Origin: Poriferisodalis sp965203655
GTDB taxonomy: Bacteria > Actinomycetota > Acidimicrobiia > Acidimicrobiales > Poriferisodalaceae
Reading direction: 5' to 3'
NCBI RefSeq assembly: GCF_965203655.1
Contig: NZ_CBDBDD010000005.1
Span: 300,336 to 364,335, forward strand
Length of the DNA: 64,000 nucleotides
A model generated the notes under the pieces. That model was not told where the DNA came from. It searched no databases and worked only from the letters and a program-made list of their open reading frames with translations. This document shows, piece after piece, positions 41,973-49,956 of this stretch; positions within the stretch are counted from its first letter, which is position 1, and each line of letters begins with the position of its first letter. The translations under genes and the position numbers were made by a program.

Positions 41973-43922
41973 ATGAACACCACTCTCGAAGCACGGCAGA
42001 TCAACACCATCCGGGCGCTGGCGATGGACGCCGTGATGCGGGCCAACAGCGGCCACACCGGCACGGCGATGGCGCTGGCGCCAGCAGCACACGTGCTGTT
42101 CAGCCGCATCATGCGCTACGACGCAGGTGCGCCCGATTGGCCCGACCGCGACCGCTTCATCCTGTCCGCGGGCCACGCCTCGATGCTCGTCTACGCCATG
42201 ACCCACTTGCTGGGCTATGGCGTCACGCTCGACGACATCCGCGACTTCCGCCAGCTCGGCTCGATCACTCCCGGCCATCCCGAGCGAGGCCTCACCCCCG
42301 GCGTCGAAGTCACCACCGGACCGCTCGGTCAGGGGTTCGCCAACGCTGTCGGCATGGCGCTGGCCGAACGCGGACTGCGTGCCCGGCTGGGCGCGGACCT
42401 CGTGGACCACCGCACGTTCGTCATCGTCAGCGACGGCGACCTGATGGAGGGCATCAGCCACGAGGCGGCATCGCTGGCAGGCCATCAGCAGCTCGGACGC
42501 CTCATTGCGGTCTACGACGACAACCGCATCACGATCGACGGCAGCACCGACTTAGCGCTCAGCGACGACGCCGCCCGGCGTTTCGAAGCGTACGGCTGGC
42601 ACGTCGCCGACCTCGGGGAAGCGGCGGAGGATCTCGACGCGATCGAGCGGGCGCTGCGTTCCGCGATGCTCACCGACGACCGGCCGTCGATGGTCATCAT
42701 CCGCACCCACATCGGCTATCCGATGCCCACCGCCATCGACACCTCGGCGGCACATGGTGCCATCACGGATGCCGACGAGATCGCCGCGGCCAAGCGAGCC
42801 ATGGACATGGATCCCAGCGCCGAGTTCGTTGTCGACGATGACGTGGCGCAGGCCTATGCCGCCGCCGGTGCCCGGGGCAGCGCCGAGCGTCTCGAATGGG
42901 AAGCCCGCATCGCCGCGAGCGGTCACGATCCCGGCTGGCTGGATGCGCTGTGGTCAGCGCGCTCGACCAACGGCGACCCGGCTGCCGGTCCGATCTTCGA
43001 AGCCGGCACCCAGATGGCGACCAGGGTTGCCGCGAACCGCGTCCTGGACGCGTCGTTGGACAACGTGCCTGCCCTCATCTGCGGCGGTGCCGACCTGACC
43101 GGCAACACCGGCACCAACATCACCGCCGAGGTGCTGTCTGCCGACAACCCGGGCGGCCGCAAGCTCTTCTACGGCGTGCGGGAGCACGCGATGGGCGCGG
43201 TGGCCAACGGCATGGCCCTGCACGGCGGGGCGCTTCCGGTGGTCGGCACGTTCTTGGTGTTCAGCGACTACATGCGGCCCGCGGTGCGCCTGGCCGCGCT
43301 GAGCGGGGCCAAGACCGTGTTCGTGTGGACGCACGACTCCATCGGCGTGGGCGAGGACGGGCCCACGCACCAGCCGATCGAGCATCTCGCGTCGCTGCGT
43401 GCGATCCCGGGTTTGGGCGTGATCCGCCCTGCCGATGCCAACGAGACCGCACAGGCATGGCAGATCGCGGTCGAACGTGAAGGTCCCACGGCGCTCGTGC
43501 TGACCCGACAGAACGTCCCGGTGCTCGACGGCACCGAGCGCGCCGGACAAGTTGAACGCGGCGCCTATGTGCTCATCGACACTCCTGCGCCTGCGGTGAT
43601 CCTGGCCGGCACGGGCAGCGAGGTGCAGTGCTGCACCGAAGCGGCGGCCCTGCTCGCAGCCGAAGGCATCGCCAGCACGGTCGTCTCCATGCCGAGCTGG
43701 GACCTCTTCGAGCACCAAGACGAGCAGTACCGGACGACGGTCTTTCCCGCGGACGTGCCGGTGCTTGGCGTCGAGGCCGCCGCTGCGTTCGGCTGGGACC
43801 GCTACGCCGATGCCACGGTCTCGATGAGCCGCTTCGGCGCCAGCGCACCCGGCAGCGACCTGATGACCCACTTCGGCTTTACGGCACACAGCATCGCCGA
43901 TGCAGCTCGCAAGCTGCTCTAG
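41973..43922 (+). CDS. tkt: transketolase
   Basis: 649 residues from ATG 41973 (an in-frame ATG at 41949 would overlap the FIST gene by 11 bases). ThDP/Mg site: GQGFANAVGMALAE, FVIVSDGDLMEGISHEAA, YDDNRITIDGST; pyrimidine side: YGVREHAMGAVANGMALHG and THDSIGVGEDGPTHQPIEHL; C-terminal phosphosugar segment around AAAAFGWDRYADATVSM. It moves two-carbon units in the pentose phosphate pathway and Calvin-type rearrangements. Followed 36 bases later by transaldolase. Confidence 0.94.
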   Translation: MNTTLEARQINTIRALAMDAVMRANSGHTGTAMALAPAAHVLFSRIMRYDAGAPDWPDRDRFILSAGHASMLVYAMTHLLGYGVTLDDIRDFRQLGSITPGHPERGLTPGVEVTTGPLGQGFANAVGMALAERGLRARLGADLVDHRTFVIVSDGDLMEGISHEAASLAGHQQLGRLIAVYDDNRITIDGSTDLALSDDAARRFEAYGWHVADLGEAAEDLDAIERALRSAMLTDDRPSMVIIRTHIGYPMPTAIDTSAAHGAITDADEIAAAKRAMDMDPSAEFVVDDDVAQAYAAAGARGSAERLEWEARIAASGHDPGWLDALWSARSTNGDPAAGPIFEAGTQMATRVAANRVLDASLDNVPALICGGADLTGNTGTNITAEVLSADNPGGRKLFYGVREHAMGAVANGMALHGGALPVVGTFLVFSDYMRPAVRLAALSGAKTVFVWTHDSIGVGEDGPTHQPIEHLASLRAIPGLGVIRPADANETAQAWQIAVEREGPTALVLTRQNVPVLDGTERAGQVERGAYVLIDTPAPAVILAGTGSEVQCCTEAAALLAAEGIASTVVSMPSWDLFEHQDEQYRTTVFPADVPVLGVEAAAAFGWDRYADATVSMSRFGASAPGSDLMTHFGFTAHSIADAARKLL

Positions 43923-43958
43923 AAAGAGATTGCGAATCGTCACCTTGAAAGGACGGCC

Positions 43959-45092
43959 ATGAGCGACGGCGTTGCTGGCAGTACGACGAACGGAAGGCTC
44001 ACCTCGCTGTTCTCGGAGTACGGCCAGAGTCCGTGGCTCGACAACCTGCGCCGCGGCTGGATCACCGGCGGAGAACTGGAGACCTGGGTGGAGCGCGGCA
44101 TCCGCGGCCTCACCTCGAACCCGTCGATCTTCCAGAAGGCCATCGAGGCGTCGGCCGACTACGACGAGCAGTTCGGCGACCTGGTGCGCGGCGGCTCCCC
44201 AGTCGATGACGCGTACTGGCAGCTCGTCACCAGCGACATCTGCGGAGCGCTGGCCGCGCTCGAACCGGTGCACGCGGCCTCCGGCGGCACCGACGGATTC
44301 GTGTCGGTCGAAGTCGACCCGTCGCTGGCGCATGACACCGAGGCCACCATCACCGAGGCCCGGGGGTTGCACCAAGGCATTGCACGACCGAACCTGATGG
44401 TGAAGATCCCCGGCACGGTCGAGGGTCTGCCCGCCATCCGCCAGATGATCTCCGAGGGTCACAGCATCAACGTGACGCTGATCTTCTCGGTAGCCCGCTA
44501 CGTGCAGGTGGCCGAGGCGTACCTCTCCGGACTCGAAGACCGGGCCGAGGCCGGTGCGACCGACCTGTCGGGTATCGCGAGCGTGGCCTCGTTCTTCGTG
44601 AGCCGCACCGACACCGAGGTGGACCGCCGCCTCGACGCCGTGGGCTCGACCAGCGCGCTGGGGCTGCGCGGCCGGACGGCAGTGGCCCAAGCGCAGGCCG
44701 CCTATGGCCGATTCGAGGAGATCTTCAGCGGGCCGCGCTGGGACCGGCTCGCGGCGCTCGGCGCGCAGGTGCAGCGCCCGCTGTGGGCATCGACGAGCAC
44801 GAAGAACCCGGCCTATCCCGACACGCTGTACGTCGACGAGCTCATCGGGCCGCACACGGTGAACACCATGCCCGACGCCACCCTCGATGCCTTCTGCGAC
44901 CACGGCAAGCTGCGTCGCACGATCGATGCCGACCAGTCCGCTGCCCGCTACGTGCTGGATGCGGTGACAGCGCACGGCATCGACCTCGACGATGTCGCTG
45001 ACGTCCTGGAGGCGCAGGGAGTCGCAGCATTCACCAAGAGCTTCGACGAGCTGCTGGTGTCACTGCAGACGAAAGCTGACTCGCTCGCCTGA
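43959..45092 (+). CDS. tal: transaldolase
   Basis: 377 residues, the long actinobacterial transaldolase type. NLRRGWITGGELETWVERGI and RGLTSNPSIFQKAIEAS open the barrel; the Schiff-base lysine is in RPNLMVKIPGTVEGLPAI; VNVT-like strand follows in GHSINVTLIFSVARYVQV; the late phosphate-binding part is PLWASTSTKNPAYPDTLYVD. It exchanges three-carbon dihydroxyacetone units with transketolase products. GAAAGGA precedes ATG 43959. The tkt-tal pairing supports a pentose phosphate operon. Confidence 0.94.
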   Translation: MSDGVAGSTTNGRLTSLFSEYGQSPWLDNLRRGWITGGELETWVERGIRGLTSNPSIFQKAIEASADYDEQFGDLVRGGSPVDDAYWQLVTSDICGALAALEPVHAASGGTDGFVSVEVDPSLAHDTEATITEARGLHQGIARPNLMVKIPGTVEGLPAIRQMISEGHSINVTLIFSVARYVQVAEAYLSGLEDRAEAGATDLSGIASVASFFVSRTDTEVDRRLDAVGSTSALGLRGRTAVAQAQAAYGRFEEIFSGPRWDRLAALGAQVQRPLWASTSTKNPAYPDTLYVDELIGPHTVNTMPDATLDAFCDHGKLRRTIDADQSAARYVLDAVTAHGIDLDDVADVLEAQGVAAFTKSFDELLVSLQTKADSLA

Positions 45093-45105
45093 CGGACTCG
45101 CTCGC
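45078..45105. repeat. 17-bp partial tandem duplication across the transaldolase stop codon
   Basis: GACTCGCTCGC at 45078-45088 recurs at 45095-45105, with CTGACG between. The TGA of the transaldolase gene (45090-45092) lies in the unit. The duplicate is only about 1.6 units long. Confidence 0.75.
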
Positions 45106-45117
45106 GCCTCTCCGGCC

Positions 45118-45144
45118 GAGTCAGTTGCAAACCGAAACTGACTC
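45118..45144. promoter_or_regulatory. perfect inverted repeat upstream of hxlR-fbiC
   Basis: GAGTCAGTT (45118-45126), nine spacer bases, AACTGACTC (45136-45144): arm centres one and a half to two helical turns apart, ending 17 bases before the hxlR-like GTG. Position and symmetry fit an operator for a dimeric winged-helix regulator; HxlR-family proteins often autoregulate. Confidence 0.68.
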
Positions 45145-45161
45145 CCCTAAGGTGCGCGGCC

Positions 45162-45698
45162 GTGACCGTGTTGGATGAGCGATCGGACGAGCGCCAGCCC
45201 GCCTGTTCCATACAGGCGACGCTCGACATCGTGGGCGACCGCTGGACGCTGCTCATCCTGCGCGACCTGTTCCGCGGCGTGCGCCGCTTCAGCGCCATGC
45301 AGCACGACCTGGGCATCGCTCGCAACATGCTGGCCGACCGGCTGAGCCGCCTCACCGATGCCGGCGTGGTGGCCAAGGTGCCCTACCAGCAACGGCCCGT
45401 CCGCTACGACTACGTCTTGACCCCCAAGGGTCTCGACCTGTCGAACTGCCTGCTCGCGCTGATGGCTTGGGGCGACCGCTGGTGCCATGACGGCGACGCA
45501 CCGACCGTCCTGGTGCATGCCGACTGCGGCACGCCGCTGGAGATCGCCACGCGTTGTCCCGCCTGCGATGAGCCCGTCAGCCCCTCACGCATCCGCAGCC
45601 TCGCGGGCCACAGCGACACGTCGCCTGGTCGCGAGCTGGCGGCAGCCGGGGCGACCCGAGCCTTCCAACAGCACCCCACGAACGGAGGGGCCCTGTGA
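45162..45698 (+). CDS. HxlR-family winged-helix transcriptional regulator
   Basis: 178 residues from GTG 45162. The HxlR domain covers residues ~14-110: CSIQATLDIVGDRWTLLILR, DLFRGVRRFSAMQHDLGI, ARNMLADRLSRLTDAGVV and a wing VPYQQRPVRYDYVLTPKG. The C-terminus has a Cys pair CPACDEP and an earlier HADCGTPLE, suggesting a small metal-binding or redox element. The GTGA overlap with fbiC means the two are co-translated, so the regulator most likely controls deazaflavin/F420 synthesis together with itself via the inverted repeat just upstream. Confidence 0.87.
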   Translation: MTVLDERSDERQPACSIQATLDIVGDRWTLLILRDLFRGVRRFSAMQHDLGIARNMLADRLSRLTDAGVVAKVPYQQRPVRYDYVLTPKGLDLSNCLLALMAWGDRWCHDGDAPTVLVHADCGTPLEIATRCPACDEPVSPSRIRSLAGHSDTSPGRELAAAGATRAFQQHPTNGGAL

Positions 45699-48217
45699 CC
45701 ATCATCGAACCGTCGCACACCGTCGACGACCCAGCAGCCAACGGCGCGCCCGCCAACGGCATCGCCGTGGCACCGCAGCCCACTGCCGGATCGCTGGCAC
45801 TCGCCAACCGGGCGCTGGCCGAGCTGGCCGAGCGCGCCGCCGAGGTGCGCGACCAGTCGTTCGGCACACGTGTCACCTACAGCCCGAAGGTGTTCATCCC
45901 GCTGACGATGCTGTGCCGCGACAAGTGCGGCTACTGCACGTTCGCCCAGCCCCCGGCCCGGCTCGACTCGCCGTATCTCACGCCCGAACAGGTGTTGGAG
46001 ATCGCCACGAGCGGTGCCCGGGCCGGCTGTCATGAGGCGCTGTTCACGCTGGGCGAGCGGCCCGAGCTGCGTTACCCCGCGGCGGCTGAGTGGTTGCGTA
46101 CGCACGGCTGGGACTCCACCGTCCACTACCTGGTCGAGATGTGCCGGCTGGTGCGTGACGAGACCGGTCTGCTCCCCCACGCCAATCCCGGTGCCATGAC
46201 AGCCCAGGAGCTGGCATCGCTGCGGGAGGTCTCGCCGAGTCAAGGGATGATGATCGAGTCGCTGAATCCGCACCTCGACTGCCACCGGGGCTCCCCCGAC
46301 AAGGAGCCGGCCCGACGCTTGGCGACGCTCGAGGCTGCGGGCGAGCTGGCGATCCCCTACACCACCGGCATCCTCGTCGGCATCGGCGAGTCGCTGGCGG
46401 ATCGACTGGCAGCGCTGGAGGCCATCGCAGCGAGCCATGCCCGCTGGGGCCACATCCAGGAAGTGATCGTGCAGAACTTCCTGCCCAAGGCGGGCACCTC
46501 CATGCACAACATGCCGGCCTGCCCGCCCGACGAGTACGCGCAGGCCATCGCGCTGGCACGCCTGATCCTGCCGGCCGACATTCACCTGCAGGCACCGCCG
46601 AACCTCTCCGACGACTTCGGCGGGCTGCTGGATTGCGGCATCGACGACTGGGGCGGCGTCTCGCCGGTCACGGCCGACCACGTCAACCCCGAACGCCCGT
46701 GGCCGGCGCTCGATCGCCTGCGGGAAATCACCGAAGCGCGGGCATTCACGCTCGCTCCCCGGCTCACGATCTACCCGGAGTTCGCGCTGCAGCCCGAGCG
46801 CTGGCTGGCCGAAGGGAATCGATTCCCGGTCATGGACCGGTCCGACGCCGAGGGCCTCGGCCGTGACGACCCCGGCAGCCAGATGCCTGAACGGACGATG
46901 GAGAATCTCGACGCCGGCTCCGGCGCCGACGTGCTGGTGGCCGACGAGAACTCCACCCAGTGGTACTCAGGCGGCGCCGGTCACCTGCCCACGAACATCA
47001 TGGATGGCCCCTCGCATGCCCGCGGGGCCGTGCGCGAGGTGCTCGACGGGGTGATGGCCGGTCAGCAAGTCGGGCATGAGGAGATCGTCACCCTGTTCTC
47101 CGCACGCGGACCCGAGGTGGTCGCCGTCGGCGAGGTGGCCGACGAGCTGCGCCGCGAAGCTGTGGGCGACATCGTGACCTGGGTGCACAACCGCAACATC
47201 AACTACACGAACGTCTGCACGTTCAAGTGCAAGTTCTGTGGCTTCTCCAAAGGACCCCTGTCGCTGAACTTGCGTGGCACGCCCTACATGCTCACGCTGG
47301 CCGACATCCAGGAACGGGTGATCGAGGCAGCCGAGCTGGGCGCCACCGAGGTGACGCTGCAAGGCGGCATCCACCCCAGCTTCGACGGCGACTACTACAT
47401 CGATGTCTGCCGGGCCATCCATGACGTCGTGCCCGAGATGCACCTGCACGGCTTCACCGCCCTCGAGGTCATCGAGGGGGCCAAGCGGCTCGGAGAGTCG
47501 CTCGTCGACTACCTCATGCGGCTCAAGGAAGCGGGGCTGAAGTCGCTGCCGGGTACCGCCGCAGAGATCCTCGACGATTCGGTGCGGGCGGTGCTGTGCC
47601 CCGACAAGATCAACACCGCCGAGTGGCTCGAATGCCATGAGGCGGCTCACGCCGTGGGCCTGCACTCGAACATCACGATCATGTTCGGATCGATCGAGCA
47701 CCCTGAGAGCTGGGCGAACCACATCGTGGCCACCCGAGATCTGCAGAAGCGCACGGGCGGGTTCACCGAGTGGGTCCCGCTGCCGTTCGTGCACATGGCC
47801 AGCCCGATCTACCTGCGCAAGGGCGCCCGGCGAGGTCCGACGTTCCGCGAGACGCTGCTGATGCATGCCGTGCCCAGGATCGCCTACCGGGGGCTCATCG
47901 ACAACATCCAGGTGTCGTGGGTGAAGATCGGGCCGCCGGGAGCCCAGCAGATCCTGCGGGCGGGGGCCAACGACATGGGCGGCACGCTCATGGATGAGAA
48001 CATCTCGCGTGCTGCGGGCGCGCAGCATGGCCAAGGGCTCACCGAGCAGGACTTCCGCGATATCGCAGAACCCCTCGGGCGTCGCACCCGCCAGCGCCTC
48101 ACCGGTTACGAGAACGCCGACGGTGCCCCCGAGGTGCGCAGCCGGATGCTGCGTCCCACCGACAACGCCACCGACCGCAAGCTCATCCCGCTCGAATCGC
48201 TCGGCAGTCGCGTCTAG
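45695..48217 (+). CDS. fbiC: FO synthase, fused CofG-CofH (coenzyme F420 biosynthesis)
   Basis: 840 residues with two radical-SAM domains. The CofG half has the cluster Cys at 74, 78 and 81 (MLCRDKCGYCTFAQ) and GHIQEVIVQNFLPKAGTSM; the CofH half has C508, C512 and C515 (NVCTFKCKFCGFSKG), then VTLQGGIHPSFDGDYYID and FTEWVPLPFVHMASPIYL. Together they join tyrosine with the riboflavin intermediate 5-amino-6-ribitylaminouracil to make 7,8-didemethyl-8-hydroxy-5-deazariboflavin (FO). The fused form is typical of actinobacteria. Start GTG overlaps the HxlR gene by 4 bases. The TAG stop lies in the loop of a hairpin that is tandemly repeated downstream. Confidence 0.95.
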   Translation: MTIIEPSHTVDDPAANGAPANGIAVAPQPTAGSLALANRALAELAERAAEVRDQSFGTRVTYSPKVFIPLTMLCRDKCGYCTFAQPPARLDSPYLTPEQVLEIATSGARAGCHEALFTLGERPELRYPAAAEWLRTHGWDSTVHYLVEMCRLVRDETGLLPHANPGAMTAQELASLREVSPSQGMMIESLNPHLDCHRGSPDKEPARRLATLEAAGELAIPYTTGILVGIGESLADRLAALEAIAASHARWGHIQEVIVQNFLPKAGTSMHNMPACPPDEYAQAIALARLILPADIHLQAPPNLSDDFGGLLDCGIDDWGGVSPVTADHVNPERPWPALDRLREITEARAFTLAPRLTIYPEFALQPERWLAEGNRFPVMDRSDAEGLGRDDPGSQMPERTMENLDAGSGADVLVADENSTQWYSGGAGHLPTNIMDGPSHARGAVREVLDGVMAGQQVGHEEIVTLFSARGPEVVAVGEVADELRREAVGDIVTWVHNRNINYTNVCTFKCKFCGFSKGPLSLNLRGTPYMLTLADIQERVIEAAELGATEVTLQGGIHPSFDGDYYIDVCRAIHDVVPEMHLHGFTALEVIEGAKRLGESLVDYLMRLKEAGLKSLPGTAAEILDDSVRAVLCPDKINTAEWLECHEAAHAVGLHSNITIMFGSIEHPESWANHIVATRDLQKRTGGFTEWVPLPFVHMASPIYLRKGARRGPTFRETLLMHAVPRIAYRGLIDNIQVSWVKIGPPGAQQILRAGANDMGGTLMDENISRAAGAQHGQGLTEQDFRDIAEPLGRRTRQRLTGYENADGAPEVRSRMLRPTDNATDRKLIPLESLGSRV

Positions 48218-48293
48218 CGACTGCGCATGAGACACAGCAGTCGCGTCTAAGCGGCTGCGCATCAGGCACAGCAGTCGCATCTAGGCCGCTGCG
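48204..48293. repeat. 33-34-bp tandem array of stop-codon hairpins (array B)
   Basis: Unit 1 (48204-48236) and unit 2 (48237-48270), then a partial unit 3 (48271-48293). Unit 1 has a perfect stem GCAGTCGC-GTCTA-GCGACTGC whose loop holds most of the fbiC TAG stop. Unit 2 has one G-U pair, unit 3 one mismatch, so the stems have decayed slightly. Linkers are CGCATGAGACACA and CGCATCAGGCACA, each followed by the G of the next unit. It lies before the redoxin gene. Confidence 0.9.
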
Positions 48294-48337
48294 CCGCGGA
48301 TGCGGTGGAATGGGTGAGGCGTACGCTGCGCGGTGGG

Positions 48338-49069
48338 ATGAAGTCCTCCTACGCGCGCTACGCAGCGCTCGTCGTCGTGCTGGCCGGCATCGCCGTCATC
48401 GTCTGGACCGCAGTCGCCAACCCCGACACCGCTCCGACGTTCGCCGAGGCTGCCGATCCGCCCAGCACCCAATCCTCGCCCGCAATCCCGAGCGGCGGCG
48501 GCGCTGCCCCCGAGGCGAGAGCCGAGGGCACTTCCGCGCCGTCACCCCCTACGATCTCGCCGGCGGCCACTACGACAACCCAACCGCCCGAGCCGATTCC
48601 TGTCTTGGGCACCGCCTTCACGCTGAGCAGGCTCGACGGATGGCTCAACACCGACGCCACGTCACTCGAGGAGATCCGCGAGCGGAACACCCTGACGGTG
48701 GTGCAGTTCTGGACGTTCGGCTGCCGGAACTGCAAGAAGACGCTCGACGCGCTGGGCCAGCTTCATGCCGATTTCCGCGATCGCGGCGTCGAGGTCGTGG
48801 GTGTGCACTCCCCCGAGTTCGCGTACGAGGCCGATGTGGACAACATCGTCGAGGCCGCGGCTGAGCTCGGCGTGGTTTGGCCGATCGCACTCGACACCAC
48901 CAAGTACAACTTTCACCACTGGCAGGAAGGCCCGACCGGCTACTGGCCCCGCGTCTACATCATCGACAGCGAGAACCAGATCCGCTTTGATCGCCGCGGC
49001 GACGGCGCGCACACCTATCGGGAGCTCTACGCGACCGTCAAGCGTCTCCTCGCCCGAGAGAGCGCATAA
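48338..49069 (+). CDS. membrane-anchored TlpA-like thiol-disulfide redoxin
   Basis: About 243 residues from ATG 48338. An N-terminal hydrophobic segment (residues ~8-25) anchors it, followed by ~70 residues of Pro/Ser/Thr/Ala linker and a thioredoxin-fold domain with the pair in TFGCRNCKKTLDALG (about residues 129 and 132). GVHSPEFAYEADVDNIVEAA and the YWPRVYIID cis-Pro strand match the soluble domain of DipZ/TlpA proteins. It should act outside the membrane, reduced by the CcdA-like protein encoded 15 bases downstream. Confidence 0.85.
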   Translation: MKSSYARYAALVVVLAGIAVIVWTAVANPDTAPTFAEAADPPSTQSSPAIPSGGGAAPEARAEGTSAPSPPTISPAATTTTQPPEPIPVLGTAFTLSRLDGWLNTDATSLEEIRERNTLTVVQFWTFGCRNCKKTLDALGQLHADFRDRGVEVVGVHSPEFAYEADVDNIVEAAAELGVVWPIALDTTKYNFHHWQEGPTGYWPRVYIIDSENQIRFDRRGDGAHTYRELYATVKRLLARESA

Positions 49070-49084
49070 GCAGGGCGTCCCGTC

Positions 49085-49696
49085 GTGGACACGCTCGTCG
49101 ACACCTTCACCGAGGGGATCAGCGTCATCAGCTGGGCGTGCACGCTGCCCATCGTCGTTCCCGGCCTGGCGCTCGTGCTGGTGGCGCGGCGAGCCCGGCT
49201 CACCGTCGGCCTGCTGTATGCGGCCGGGGTCGCGCTGATGGCGTGGGCGCCCGCTGCGGGATACTGGCGCACCGACATGGGCGGCCTGGTCGTCGTGGTC
49301 GTCGCCGTGCTGGCGGCAGGCACCTACCTGGCAGCGTGGAAAGCGCCGGCGGGCAACTCGCCGCTCGCGGCCAGCGGCGGATTCGTCGGGGGCGCCATCG
49401 CGAGCTGGCTGTGGAGGCCCTGTGTCGGCCCCCGGCTGGGCGACATCCTGAATGACGCCAGCACTGACGAGCTCCGCACGCTGGCGCTGATGGGGGTGTA
49501 CGCGGCGGGGGCACTGCTGCCGCTGTTACTGCTCGCAGTGCTGCCGGTCGCGGTGCCTGCCGTGGGCCGGGTGCTCGACCGCAGGCCGTTTGCGGTCGCA
49601 GGGGCGGTTGTCGGCGGGGCGTATGCGATCACGCTCGCCATCGGCCTGTACGACGACTTGATCGGGGAGCTGTACCGCATCTCGAGCGGCTACTGA
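49085..49696 (+). CDS. CcdA/DsbD-type membrane thiol electron carrier
   Basis: 203 residues from GTG 49085, with about six membrane segments. Two Cys sit where CcdA/DsbD have theirs: C19 in SWACTLPIVVPGL and C113 in LWRPCVGPRLGDIL, each in a helix next to Pro. Such proteins move reducing equivalents from cytoplasmic thioredoxin across the membrane. With the redoxin before it, it forms a minimal two-gene relay; together they correspond to the two halves of DipZ. Cytochrome-c biogenesis or surface-protein repair are possible uses. Confidence 0.78.
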   Translation: MDTLVDTFTEGISVISWACTLPIVVPGLALVLVARRARLTVGLLYAAGVALMAWAPAAGYWRTDMGGLVVVVVAVLAAGTYLAAWKAPAGNSPLAASGGFVGGAIASWLWRPCVGPRLGDILNDASTDELRTLALMGVYAAGALLPLLLLAVLPVAVPAVGRVLDRRPFAVAGAVVGGAYAITLAIGLYDDLIGELYRISSGY

Positions 49697-49730
49697 GCGG
49701 TCTGCCCGGGCGAGGGCCGCTCGTCGGCCT

Positions 49731-49952
49731 CTAGTCGTCGAAAGGCTCTGACGCTCCCGTGGACTCCCGCAGGATCGACGCCGCCTTGACCGTGGCCCTG
49801 CGGGCGCGGGTGACGCTTCGCTCCAGCCGGGATCGCTCGTCGCTGGTGTCTGCATCGGCGAGAGCCCCTTGCAACAGCTCGATGCTCAGCTCGGCCAGCC
49901 GTTCAGCCGTGTCGTCGAGACGGTCGGCCAGCTCGGTGATCTCGTCGTACAC
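49731..49952 (-). CDS. small helical protein at the end of the glcDEF operon
   Basis: 73 residues from GTG 49952, with GGGAGG nine bases upstream inside the end of glcF. The frame continues from 50075 but that part lies inside glcF. Sequence YDEITELADRLDDTAERL, AELSIELLQGALADAD and RSVTRARRATVKAASILRES is strongly amphipathic, probably a coiled coil. No family is recognised. Separated from the glcF stop by only 4 bases, so it is likely co-translated and may be specific to this operon. Confidence 0.65.
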   Translation of the reverse strand: MYDEITELADRLDDTAERLAELSIELLQGALADADTSDERSRLERSVTRARRATVKAASILRESTGASEPFDD

Positions 49953-49956
49953 GAGC

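Noticed and set aside
42954..44975. A 673-codon open frame antisense to transketolase and transaldolase
   Set aside because: It lies fully opposite two well-conserved enzymes, is rich in Arg, His and Gly, and shows no domain; high G+C makes such shadow frames common.
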